Of a DNA stretch of 15,749 nt, positions 7,604 through 14,760 are shown piece by piece (position 1 is the first letter of the stretch; each line of letters opens with the position of its first letter). Below the pieces are notes generated by a model, which did no database searches, was not told the origin of the DNA, and saw only the letters and a program-made list of their open reading frames with translations. The position numbers were made by a program, and so were the translations under genes. Source of the stretch: Bacteroidales bacterium UBA6244 (GTDB lineage: Bacteria; Bacteroidota; Bacteroidia; Bacteroidales; F082); the NCBI GenBank assembly GCA_002440885.1, contig DJVY01000249.1, positions 1-15,749 of the forward strand, read 5' to 3'.

Positions 7604-9568
7604 TTAGGTGTCGATGTTGGCGTATTTGGCGTTGGCCTCGATAAATTCGCGGCGTGGTGGCACTTCATCGCCCATAAGCATGGAGAAAACATGGTCGGCT
7701 TCCACACTGTTTTCGATGGTAACCTGTCGCAGCGTCCGGCGTGCCGGATCCATGGTAGTGCTCCACAGCTGTTCGGCATTCATTTCTCCCAACCCTTTGT
7801 ACCGCTGAATATGGATTCCTTTTTCGCTTCCATCTCCTGACAGTTCACGTACCGTTTGTTCACGTTGTGCTTCTGTCCAGCAGTAGCGTTCGGTTTTTCC
7901 TTTTTTAATTAAGTAGAAAGGAGGAGTAGCGATGTACACATATCCGCGTTCGATCAATTCGAGCATGTGGCGGAAGAAAAAGGTAAGGATCAGGGTGGCG
8001 ATATGACTTCCGTCGACGTCGGCATCCGTCATGATGATGATTTTATGGTATCTCAGTCGTGACAGATTCAGAGCTTTGCTGTCTTCTTCCGTACCTACAC
8101 TAACGCCCAGAGCGGTATAGATATTTTTAATTTCTTCGCTGTCGAATATTTTATGTGGCAAGGCTTTTTCCACGTTCAGGATTTTCCCTCGCAGGGGTAA
8201 AATCGCCTGGAATTTCCTGTCTCTTCCTTGTTTGGCTGTACCACCTGCCGAATCTCCTTCCACGAGGTAGATTTCGGTTAAAGCCGGATCTTTTTCTGAG
8301 CAGTCGGAGAGTTTACCCGGTAAGCCTGAGCCGCTAAGTACATTTTTCCGTTGCACCAGCTCCCGCGCTTTGCGGGCAGCATGGCGTGCCGTGGCAGCCA
8401 GAATTACTTTCTGGACAATGGTTCGTGCTTCTCTGGGATTTTCCTCGAGGTAGTTGGCCAGCGCTTCACTAACCATCTGATCTACTGCGCCCATCACATC
8501 TGTGTTGCCCAGTTTGGTCTTCGTTTGACCTTCAAACTGAGGTTCGGCTACTTTTACCGAAATAACGGCTGTAAGCCCTTCGCGGAAGTCATCGCCGCTG
8601 ATATCGAATTTCAAAGCCTTAAGCATCCCCGATTTGTCGGCATAACTTTTCAGTGTGCGGGTAAGTCCGCGGCGAAATCCGGAGAGGTGTGTTCCTCCTT
8701 CTATGGTATTGATGTTGTTGACGTAGGAATGTACATTTTCAGAAAAACTGGTGTTGTATTGCATGGCTATCTCCACCGGCACACCACTTTTCTCGCCTTC
8801 TATCGAGATGGTTTCCTGGATTAAGTGCTCGCGGTTTTCGTCCAGGTAGCTGATGAAATCGCTCAGTCCGTTTTCAGATAAAAACAGTTCGGTTTTGTAA
8901 TTTCCATCTTCCTTTTCATCCCTTTTGTCGGTAAGCGTTAGGGTAATGCCTTTGTTCAAAAACGACAATTCCCGCAGACGGGCAGCCAGGATGCTGTAGT
9001 CGTAGTCTGTAACCAGAAAAATGCTGTTGTCGGGCAGGAAGTGTATGGTTGTGCCTGATTTCTTCGATTCGCCGATCACTTCAACAGGGGAAATTGGTTT
9101 TCCTTTGCTGTATTCTTGTCTGAAAATCTTGCCTTCGCGTTCGATGGTGGCTACAAGCTTTATCGACAGCGCGTTAACGCAGCTTACCCCCACGCCGTGC
9201 AGACCTCCCGACACTTTGTAAGAGCCTTTATCGAATTTTCCTCCCGCATGCAGTACGGTCATTACCACCTCGAGTGCCGATTTGTTTTCTTTCTCATGCA
9301 GCCCGGTCGGGATTCCACGCCCGTTGTCGGTAACGGTTACGCTGTTGTCATCGTTGATAATTACGTCAATTCGGTCGCAATAGCCGGCCATGGCTTCATC
9401 GATGGAGTTGTCGACTACCTCATAAACCAGGTGGTGCAACCCTTTAATATTCACGTCGCCAATGTACATGGCAGGCCGTTTGCGCACGGCCTCCAGTCCT
9501 TCGAGGACCTGTATGTTGTCAGCCGTATATTGCGCTGAATTGTGTGCGGTTCTTTCTTCTTCTGTCAT
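7604..9568 (-). CDS. gyrB: DNA gyrase subunit B
   Basis: GyrB is the ATPase and TOPRIM subunit of DNA gyrase, which introduces negative supercoils together with GyrA. From the chosen ATG at 9568 the protein has 654 residues. The GHKL ATPase domain shows the catalytic Glu50 with Asn54 (EVVDNSIDE), DNGRGIP at 81-87, GGLHGVGVSCVNALS at 121-135, and the QTKTKLGN loop with Lys350. The TOPRIM domain shows EGDSAGG from Glu437, PLRGKILNVEKA at 458-469 and the metal-binding TDADVDG with Asp515 and Asp517. The C-terminal GyrA-contact part includes QRYKGLGEMN at 588-597. At 654 residues it lacks the large TOPRIM insertion of E. coli GyrB, as many phyla do. An upstream in-frame ATG at 9640 would add 24 hydrophobic residues and lies upstream of the likely -7 box, so it is rejected. 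ParE is less likely given the close GyrB-type motifs. Confidence 0.96.
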   Translation of the reverse strand: MTEEERTAHNSAQYTADNIQVLEGLEAVRKRPAMYIGDVNIKGLHHLVYEVVDNSIDEAMAGYCDRIDVIINDDNSVTVTDNGRGIPTGLHEKENKSALEVVMTVLHAGGKFDKGSYKVSGGLHGVGVSCVNALSIKLVATIEREGKIFRQEYSKGKPISPVEVIGESKKSGTTIHFLPDNSIFLVTDYDYSILAARLRELSFLNKGITLTLTDKRDEKEDGNYKTELFLSENGLSDFISYLDENREHLIQETISIEGEKSGVPVEIAMQYNTSFSENVHSYVNNINTIEGGTHLSGFRRGLTRTLKSYADKSGMLKALKFDISGDDFREGLTAVISVKVAEPQFEGQTKTKLGNTDVMGAVDQMVSEALANYLEENPREARTIVQKVILAATARHAARKARELVQRKNVLSGSGLPGKLSDCSEKDPALTEIYLVEGDSAGGTAKQGRDRKFQAILPLRGKILNVEKALPHKIFDSEEIKNIYTALGVSVGTEEDSKALNLSRLRYHKIIIMTDADVDGSHIATLILTFFFRHMLELIERGYVYIATPPFYLIKKGKTERYCWTEAQREQTVRELSGDGSEKGIHIQRYKGLGEMNAEQLWSTTMDPARRTLRQVTIENSVEADHVFSMLMGDEVPPRREFIEANAKYANIDT

Positions 9569-9606
9569 AGGGCAATATCTATATTTTTCCTTTATAAATA
9601 GGAGTG

Positions 9607-9614
9607 CAAAGGTA
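9607..9614 (-). promoter_or_regulatory. gyrB promoter -7 box
   Basis: On the minus strand TACCTTTG is a perfect Bacteroidota -7 box, followed by GCA as in many such promoters, and ends 38 bases before the gyrB ATG at 9568. A TTTG occurs upstream but 23 bases away, slightly beyond the usual 19-21. A run of nine T lies in the spacer. The position supports the 9568 start over the 9640 start. Confidence 0.55.
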
Positions 9615-9656
9615 AAAAAAAATATGGGTTTAGCCTTCAAAATTATTCGTGTTTCC

Positions 9657-9675
9657 CACGATTTAAAAAATCGTG
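9657..9675. repeat. Hairpin upstream of gyrB
   Basis: CACGATTT and AAATCGTG form a perfect 8-base stem with a 3-base loop. A third CGTG/CACG-compatible element (CGTG near 9648-9651) and flanking ATTATT/AATAAT tracts could give alternative pairings. It lies just upstream of the gyrB promoter and about 65 bases after the barrel gene stop. It could be a protein site or a weak terminator, but no T-run follows it on the minus strand. Confidence 0.4.
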
Positions 9676-9720
9676 TAATAATAATGGTATCAGGCTAATA
9701 GAATATATGCATGAAGGTTA

Positions 9721-9743
9721 TTAACAAAAATATTTTTCGTTAA
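9721..9743. repeat. AT-rich palindrome at the end of the barrel gene
   Basis: TTAAC and GTTAA arms with an internal AAAAATATTTTT form a 23-base near-perfect palindrome with a single unpaired C. It overlaps the stop codon of the barrel gene and might slow or end transcription, but the stem is almost all A and T, so a terminator role is weak. Confidence 0.3.
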
Positions 9744-11443
9744 AATTTATAAGTCAGTCCGCCCATCACCTGCCATCCTTGCACAGGATACTGATAAAAC
9801 CTTTCGTAGTGGTTATTCAGCAAATTGGTGCCGTTAAGCCATACTGCAAACTGCTCTTTCAGCTGATAGCTTATTCCGGCGTTTAGGTCGATGAAGGGGT
9901 CGAGGGTGACGTCTGTGGGGGTAATGCCGGATACGTCGAGGGCATGTCTTTTACCAAATCCGATAATTTCTGCTTCTAAGGTAATTTTGGAGGAAATTTT
10001 GGTGGTTGCCCCGAGATTAAACCTGGAAAGTGGTTTGTGGTAAGGCTGGCTTAACGAGTCGAGTGAATAACTGTAGAATGATCCCCCGGCCATGATCTTC
10101 ACGTTTTTTTGTAAGGTATAGGTCAGCTCGGCTTCCACTCCTATGCGACTGCCGGCGTCGTATGCGGCATTCATCATGTTCTGTGGCGACGGTATGATCC
10201 AGCTATAGGGCGATTCTTGGTTTACAAAGAAATACAGTGCATTAAATTTGGTCCAGTTGCCTTGAATGCTGTAATTCATCTGGTGAGCGATATTGCCCCT
10301 GAACCCGGCAAAAAGATGCAGGCCACGATCCCAATTCATGATGGTGGTAGGATTAAGCCAGGGGTTTTCGGTAGTCAGTTTTTTGTATCCGTTATAGTTT
10401 ACTTCTCCATCAACACCAATAAAGGCGGTAAGGCTTTCTTCAACCAAATTTGCAGAAGCATGCAGATAGGGGTAGAAGTAAAAATCGAAGGCGCTGGTGT
10501 TTAGGAAGTTAAACTGAAGCCCGACTGTAAAATTAATCATGTCGTAATGTCCCTTAAAATAGGGCATGAGGTGGATAAGCGTGGAGGTGGAGCTGGTCAG
10601 ACTGTCGGTAGCACCCACAAAATCAATTTTTCCGCTTATGCCAAGGTGTTGATAATTGAGCAATTCGGTGAGCTCATAGGCTTTATAGGCATTAAAATCG
10701 AGGCGCACATAGCTCTCGTTGGTACTATATTTATCGAAATAGTATCCCGCGGTCAGGTTGATTTCGTGATGTAGTTTTTTATTGCTTTGATAGTTGCTTT
10801 GCAGGCCTATGTTAGCTTCCAGGCTGTTAAACGACTGTTTGAGTAAGTTGCCGGATTCGTCGATATCCGGAAAGTCGTCGGTTTTAAACCCGTAATAGCG
10901 GTTGGTGTTCAGCTGATAGGCAAAACCCGTTTTCAACAGGTGATTTTTCAAGAACATGGTATATCCGAGATCGACACCTGTTTTGGAGAAAGGGCTTTTC
11001 GCGTAATCGGGGATAGAAGCAAACGACGACAGGTGATGAACTCTGGCATCAAAGCGGTTTTGGTTGCGTTTCCCCGAGGCATGATAGAAATCGACATAGG
11101 GAGTGAGCAGACTTCCTAGTCCGACGAGCAGCGTGTTGTTGTAGTTTTTTTCGCGTTTTTCGGGATTCAGCGCGATGGGCGTAATCGGATCACTGGTAAT
11201 CACGGTGGGGTGAATGATGGGGAGAACCTGGTATTCAAAAACAGGTTTCTCGCTCCTGTTGACCTCCTCTTCAGGTTGAACATTTATCTTAAAGGCGTCG
11301 TTTATGGAGGGGTCGAACGTGCCAATAATTGTCACTTCCTCATGATGTTTTTCCGGCACGGGAATTTCCTGCGCCTGAAGGGCTGAGTAAAACATCAACC
11401 CCAAGAAAAGGCTCGCCGCTGTAAATTTATTTCGTTTCTTCAT
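9740..11443 (-). CDS. Exported TonB-receptor-like beta-barrel protein without plug
   Basis: A 567-residue protein from the ATG at 11443, chosen because it gives a normal signal peptide (MKKRNK, hydrophobic core 8-20, cleavage after ALQA at 24); an ATG at 11461 would add six residues. After the signal comes a segment containing VTIIGTFDPSINDAFKINV, recognisable from Bacteroidota receptor-like proteins, then a Pro-rich stretch. The barrel starts around residue 105 with many amphipathic strands such as NTLLVGLGSLLTPYVDFY. It ends in the TonB-receptor-like pattern NLLNNHYERFYQYPVQGWQV and a final YKF. No TonB box or full plug domain is visible, and the barrel is about half the size of a SusC-type receptor. 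It overlaps the upstream TPR gene by 17 bases, so the two are translationally linked. The cargo or substrate is unknown. Confidence 0.75.
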   Translation of the reverse strand: MKKRNKFTAASLFLGLMFYSALQAQEIPVPEKHHEEVTIIGTFDPSINDAFKINVQPEEEVNRSEKPVFEYQVLPIIHPTVITSDPITPIALNPEKREKNYNNTLLVGLGSLLTPYVDFYHASGKRNQNRFDARVHHLSSFASIPDYAKSPFSKTGVDLGYTMFLKNHLLKTGFAYQLNTNRYYGFKTDDFPDIDESGNLLKQSFNSLEANIGLQSNYQSNKKLHHEINLTAGYYFDKYSTNESYVRLDFNAYKAYELTELLNYQHLGISGKIDFVGATDSLTSSTSTLIHLMPYFKGHYDMINFTVGLQFNFLNTSAFDFYFYPYLHASANLVEESLTAFIGVDGEVNYNGYKKLTTENPWLNPTTIMNWDRGLHLFAGFRGNIAHQMNYSIQGNWTKFNALYFFVNQESPYSWIIPSPQNMMNAAYDAGSRIGVEAELTYTLQKNVKIMAGGSFYSYSLDSLSQPYHKPLSRFNLGATTKISSKITLEAEIIGFGKRHALDVSGITPTDVTLDPFIDLNAGISYQLKEQFAVWLNGTNLLNNHYERFYQYPVQGWQVMGGLTYKF

Positions 11444-14400
11444 CTTGTATCTCGTTATCATTGTCCTGATTATTCATTTTCAATTGATTATACTCCTGAA
11501 GGCGAAGGAGCTTTTCTTGGGCAACAGTCTTTAGATCGTCTCCTTTGTAGTTCTCAATCACACTTTGTAAAGTCTGTTCAGCCTGAAAAATGTTGTCGCG
11601 ACCAACGTATATATCGGCCAGTAAAATAAAGGCTTTGGCTATCCAATAGTCTTGATCGGGGAATTTCTCTGCCAGATCATAAACCTGGTTTTCAGCTGTT
11701 TCAAGCTGATTGGAGCGGTAATTCAGCAGGGCCACCTGGTAGCTCGCTTCGGCTCCCTTTTCGCCGAGGTCAAGATTTGCTACCAACGTGAACTCTTTCA
11801 AGGCTTGCGCAGTGTTGTTGTCCATCATGTCCATTTTACCCAGCAGAAAATGTCCGTTAATTATTTGATCTTGTGCGATTCTTTCCGTCATCAGCAGGTT
11901 TTTAGCGGCTTGGCGGGCGGTGGAATAATCACCTGTTAAAAAGGCCGATTGCATGGTTCCGTCGAGTGCCTCGAGTTGTAGCTGTGGGTGTTCCTCCATC
12001 TGCGACAACCTGGCGTAGTACTGTTGTGATTTCCCGTAATCACCCGCTGCAAAGGCTGCCCTGGCCAGTTTGAGGGTAGCCGTCGGGGTGTATTCATTTT
12101 CGGGCAAGGCGGCTATTTTGGCGTAAATGTCCAATGCCTCAGCGGTTTGTCCTGTTTTTTCGTAACACTCGGTCAGGTAATGATAACTGGGAAGGACGAA
12201 ACCACCGTTGGGATAAAGTACGAGGTACTGCTTCAACGCCCTGATGGTGTTGGGACAGTCTTCCGACAAGTAATAATTCTCGCCTGTGGTAAAGGTGAGC
12301 GAGTCTTCCTGACTGGTCGAAATCTGAATAAAATCAAGCCCTTTAGCGTAATTAAGATACAGGTCCACTTTGCCCATGTCCATGTAAATACTTTGGAGGG
12401 TGTTTAACGATTCTTTGGCTTCGTTGGAGGCAGGATACCTGTCGACTACCTGTTTCAGCACTTTGATGGCTTCGTTGTTCTGGCCATTTTTGTAGTAAAG
12501 AAATCCAATTTTTACCAACGATTTTTTAGCCAGCTGACTGTTGCCTTTTTCTTTTACAATCCGGTTAAAGTAATTGATAGCCAGGCGCTGGTCGTTCAAT
12601 ATAAGGTAAGTAGAGGCGATTTCATACAGTGCATCGGTGTAATAAATCGATTTGGGGTAATTTTGAGTAAGCTGTATCAGCTGATCGATTTTTTGTTGAA
12701 AATTCCCTGATGAGCCATAACATGCAGCCAGCTGAAACAAGGCGTAATCGGCATCCTTTGCTCCGGATTTAATCACCTTCTGATACCATTGCATAGCTGT
12801 GTTGTACTGTTTTAGGATAAAATAGCTGTCGGCCAACCGCAGCCAGGCATCAGATATCTGTCCTTTATAGGCATTTTTGCTGTTTAAAAAGCGTTCAAAC
12901 CCGTTAATGGCCAACTGGTATTTTTTCTGGTTAAAAGCTGTGTAAGCCAGATTGTATCCGGCCACGTTTACCAAATCGGTTTGGCGTGCAGCCGGCATGT
13001 TCAGAAAAGCATTGAACTTCCTTTCGGCCAGATTATAATGTTTCATCCTGTAATAGGCATCGCCTTGCCAAAAAAGGCTTTTCGCCATTATTACTTCATC
13101 CAGCGGGTAGGTTTGTGATTTCTCAAAAAAGTCGATAGCGTCCTGATAAGAACCTCTGTTAAAAGCATTTATACCTTGTTGATAGGTAATCTGCTGGTAT
13201 ACCTTGCGGAGGGTTTTGTCAGGGTTTTGCGTGCTTTCTATCGATCTGATGGCGGCATCGTAATTGCGGCTGCTCAGATACAATTGCGAGAGGAGGGCAT
13301 AAGCGCTGTTTAAGTGCACAGAACCCGGGTTTTCATCGATAAACTCTTCTACAAAAACAACAGGGTCGTTGTATAAATCACCTCCCAGTTCGATGGTGGT
13401 TTTGATGTAATTAAACAACGCGTCCGACGTAACTTCAGGATCGCTTTTCAGCTTATAGGCTTTGAGGAACGCATTTTGAGCAAACTTGGTCTGTTCGGTG
13501 TTAACGTAGCAAAAACCAAGATGATACCACGCGTTTTGCTCCATTGTTCCGCCTTCTTTGGTGGCTTCCTGGAAGTTTGGAATAGCCTCTTTGTAGAGGT
13601 TGTTCATAAATTTGCAATAACCGATGCGGTATTGTTCACCGGGGTTGCGCTCGTTTCTCCCTTGATTTTCATAAAATTGGTAGTATTCGAGGGCTTTGGT
13701 GTAATTTCCCAGGTTATACCACGCGTTTCCGAGCAGCCGTGCCATTTCTGCTTTCGATGATTTATCGGCGTTTTTGTAATACAACTCACCTTCATCGATA
13801 ACTTTCTCGAAAAGTCCCTGAACATAATAAATGTGCATGAGGTAGTTTGGAATGTATTTCTTGAACTTGCGGTCATTTTCGATGGCCTTAAACCCAGTGA
13901 GTGCTTCATCGTAATTTTTTCGCAGATACTGTAGATGAGCATAATAGTATTTTGCTGCCCTGCCGTATTCTGTTTTGGTATCGGATACTTTGGCGAAACT
14001 ATTGATGGCGGCATCATAGCGGTTTAATTTCATCTCCGAATAGCCTTTTTGGTAGTAATAAACAATCCGCTGGTCTTGCGACAGTTGCTGAACAGGCAGG
14101 TCGTTTAGGATTTCCAGACTCTCGCTGTATTTCCTGTCGTTGAAAAGCAATTTGGCCATCTCGAATTTTATCGAAGGAATCCACGCACTTTCGGGATAGG
14201 AGGAGGCAAACTCAAGGGCCTTGTTATAGGCGTCTTTGTCTTTTAACTCCACTGCGCAAACGATGCTGTAATAGGCGGCATTTTCGTAATAAGCCCCTTT
14301 ATCCTGCGATTCTTCCTGCATGGCCTGGCTGAATAAGCCTCTGGCCGCCCCAAAATTTTGCTGATCGAAAAGCAACATCGCATCACGGTAAGTCTGTGAT

Positions 14401-14495
14401 GGGGGCATCCGGTATTCCGTTTCTTGTGCATGCGACTGAAAACCAATGAGGGTAAACGTCAGCAACAAAAGATAAAAATGTGGTTTTATTTTCAT
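11427..14495 (-). CDS. Long exported tetratricopeptide-repeat protein
   Basis: A 1022-residue protein from the ATG at 14495. This start gives a clean signal peptide (MKIKPH, Leu-rich core 7-18, cleavage after SHA at 23), whereas the ATG at 14537 would put 14 extra residues in front. The rest is almost entirely TPR units of about 34 residues, up to roughly 25. Examples are the repeats around 250-275 (LLGNAWYNLGNYTKALEYY) and the following one starting EQYRIGYCKF. Such arrays form superhelical scaffolds for protein binding. With no lipobox and no membrane anchor, it is predicted to be periplasmic. The C-terminus is a short acidic, Asn/Gln/Asp-rich tail ending DEETK. The downstream barrel gene starts inside its last codons, suggesting that the two products work together at the outer membrane. 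The partner and pathway are not known. Confidence 0.85.
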   Translation of the reverse strand: MKIKPHFYLLLLTFTLIGFQSHAQETEYRMPPSQTYRDAMLLFDQQNFGAARGLFSQAMQEESQDKGAYYENAAYYSIVCAVELKDKDAYNKALEFASSYPESAWIPSIKFEMAKLLFNDRKYSESLEILNDLPVQQLSQDQRIVYYYQKGYSEMKLNRYDAAINSFAKVSDTKTEYGRAAKYYYAHLQYLRKNYDEALTGFKAIENDRKFKKYIPNYLMHIYYVQGLFEKVIDEGELYYKNADKSSKAEMARLLGNAWYNLGNYTKALEYYQFYENQGRNERNPGEQYRIGYCKFMNNLYKEAIPNFQEATKEGGTMEQNAWYHLGFCYVNTEQTKFAQNAFLKAYKLKSDPEVTSDALFNYIKTTIELGGDLYNDPVVFVEEFIDENPGSVHLNSAYALLSQLYLSSRNYDAAIRSIESTQNPDKTLRKVYQQITYQQGINAFNRGSYQDAIDFFEKSQTYPLDEVIMAKSLFWQGDAYYRMKHYNLAERKFNAFLNMPAARQTDLVNVAGYNLAYTAFNQKKYQLAINGFERFLNSKNAYKGQISDAWLRLADSYFILKQYNTAMQWYQKVIKSGAKDADYALFQLAACYGSSGNFQQKIDQLIQLTQNYPKSIYYTDALYEIASTYLILNDQRLAINYFNRIVKEKGNSQLAKKSLVKIGFLYYKNGQNNEAIKVLKQVVDRYPASNEAKESLNTLQSIYMDMGKVDLYLNYAKGLDFIQISTSQEDSLTFTTGENYYLSEDCPNTIRALKQYLVLYPNGGFVLPSYHYLTECYEKTGQTAEALDIYAKIAALPENEYTPTATLKLARAAFAAGDYGKSQQYYARLSQMEEHPQLQLEALDGTMQSAFLTGDYSTARQAAKNLLMTERIAQDQIINGHFLLGKMDMMDNNTAQALKEFTLVANLDLGEKGAEASYQVALLNYRSNQLETAENQVYDLAEKFPDQDYWIAKAFILLADIYVGRDNIFQAEQTLQSVIENYKGDDLKTVAQEKLLRLQEYNQLKMNNQDNDNEIQDEETK

Positions 14496-14519
14496 TGAAT
14501 AGTACTTCTTATGAGCCAG

Positions 14520-14534
14520 TAAATGTATGCATAC
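14520..14534 (-). promoter_or_regulatory. Candidate -7 box and palindrome before the TPR gene
   Basis: On the minus strand TACATTTA (14520-14527) is one base from the -7 consensus and ends 24 bases before the ATG at 14495. It overlaps a perfect 10-base palindrome, GTATGCATAC (14525-14534). No good -33 element is seen, so the promoter call is tentative. Confidence 0.3.
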
Positions 14535-14668
14535 CATATTGGACTGATGTTAATGCACTGACTTTTTATTAACAAATTGCCTGTTCAATAAACGCAAAAA
14601 ACCGTGAATTAATATATACCGAAACGAAACAGTTTTGAAAATATTAATGCTTGTTCCTCTCGCGTATA

Positions 14669-14714
14669 ACTAATTCTAAACAGTTATCGCTTCGCATACT
14701 TGTTAAGAATTAGT
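14669..14714. promoter_or_regulatory. Inverted repeat framing the PorE-like gene promoter
   Basis: The arm ACTAATTCTAAACA (14669-14682) is matched in inverse orientation at 14701-14714, 13 of 14 bases, with 18 bases between. The -33 element lies in the spacer and the right arm ends one base before the -7 box. A direct repeat GTATAACT occurs at 14664-14671 and 14713-14720. The arrangement suggests an operator controlling this promoter, perhaps also the divergent TPR gene. Confidence 0.45.
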
Positions 14715-14723
14715 ATAACTTCG
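14691..14723 (+). promoter_or_regulatory. Candidate promoter of the PorE-like gene
   Basis: TTCG (14691-14694) and TAACTTCG (14716-14723) are separated by 21 bases; each differs by one base (C for T) from the TTTG and TAnnTTTG elements. The -7 box ends 37 bases before the ATG at 14761. Confidence 0.45.
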
Positions 14724-14760
14724 CCCCGATAAAAACTAATTTGTGTACGGATTGGTAATA

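Noticed and set aside
8351..8824. 157-codon plus-strand open frame
   Set aside because: It is fully antisense to gyrB, whose frame is certain from conserved motifs.
9569..9640. 24-residue N-terminal extension of GyrB
   Set aside because: The residues are hydrophobic and unlike any GyrB start, and the ATG lies upstream of the likely -7 box at 9607-9614.
14496..14537. 14-residue N-terminal extension of the TPR protein
   Set aside because: The internal ATG at 14495 gives a normal signal peptide; the extension would place extra residues before it and extend into the likely promoter.
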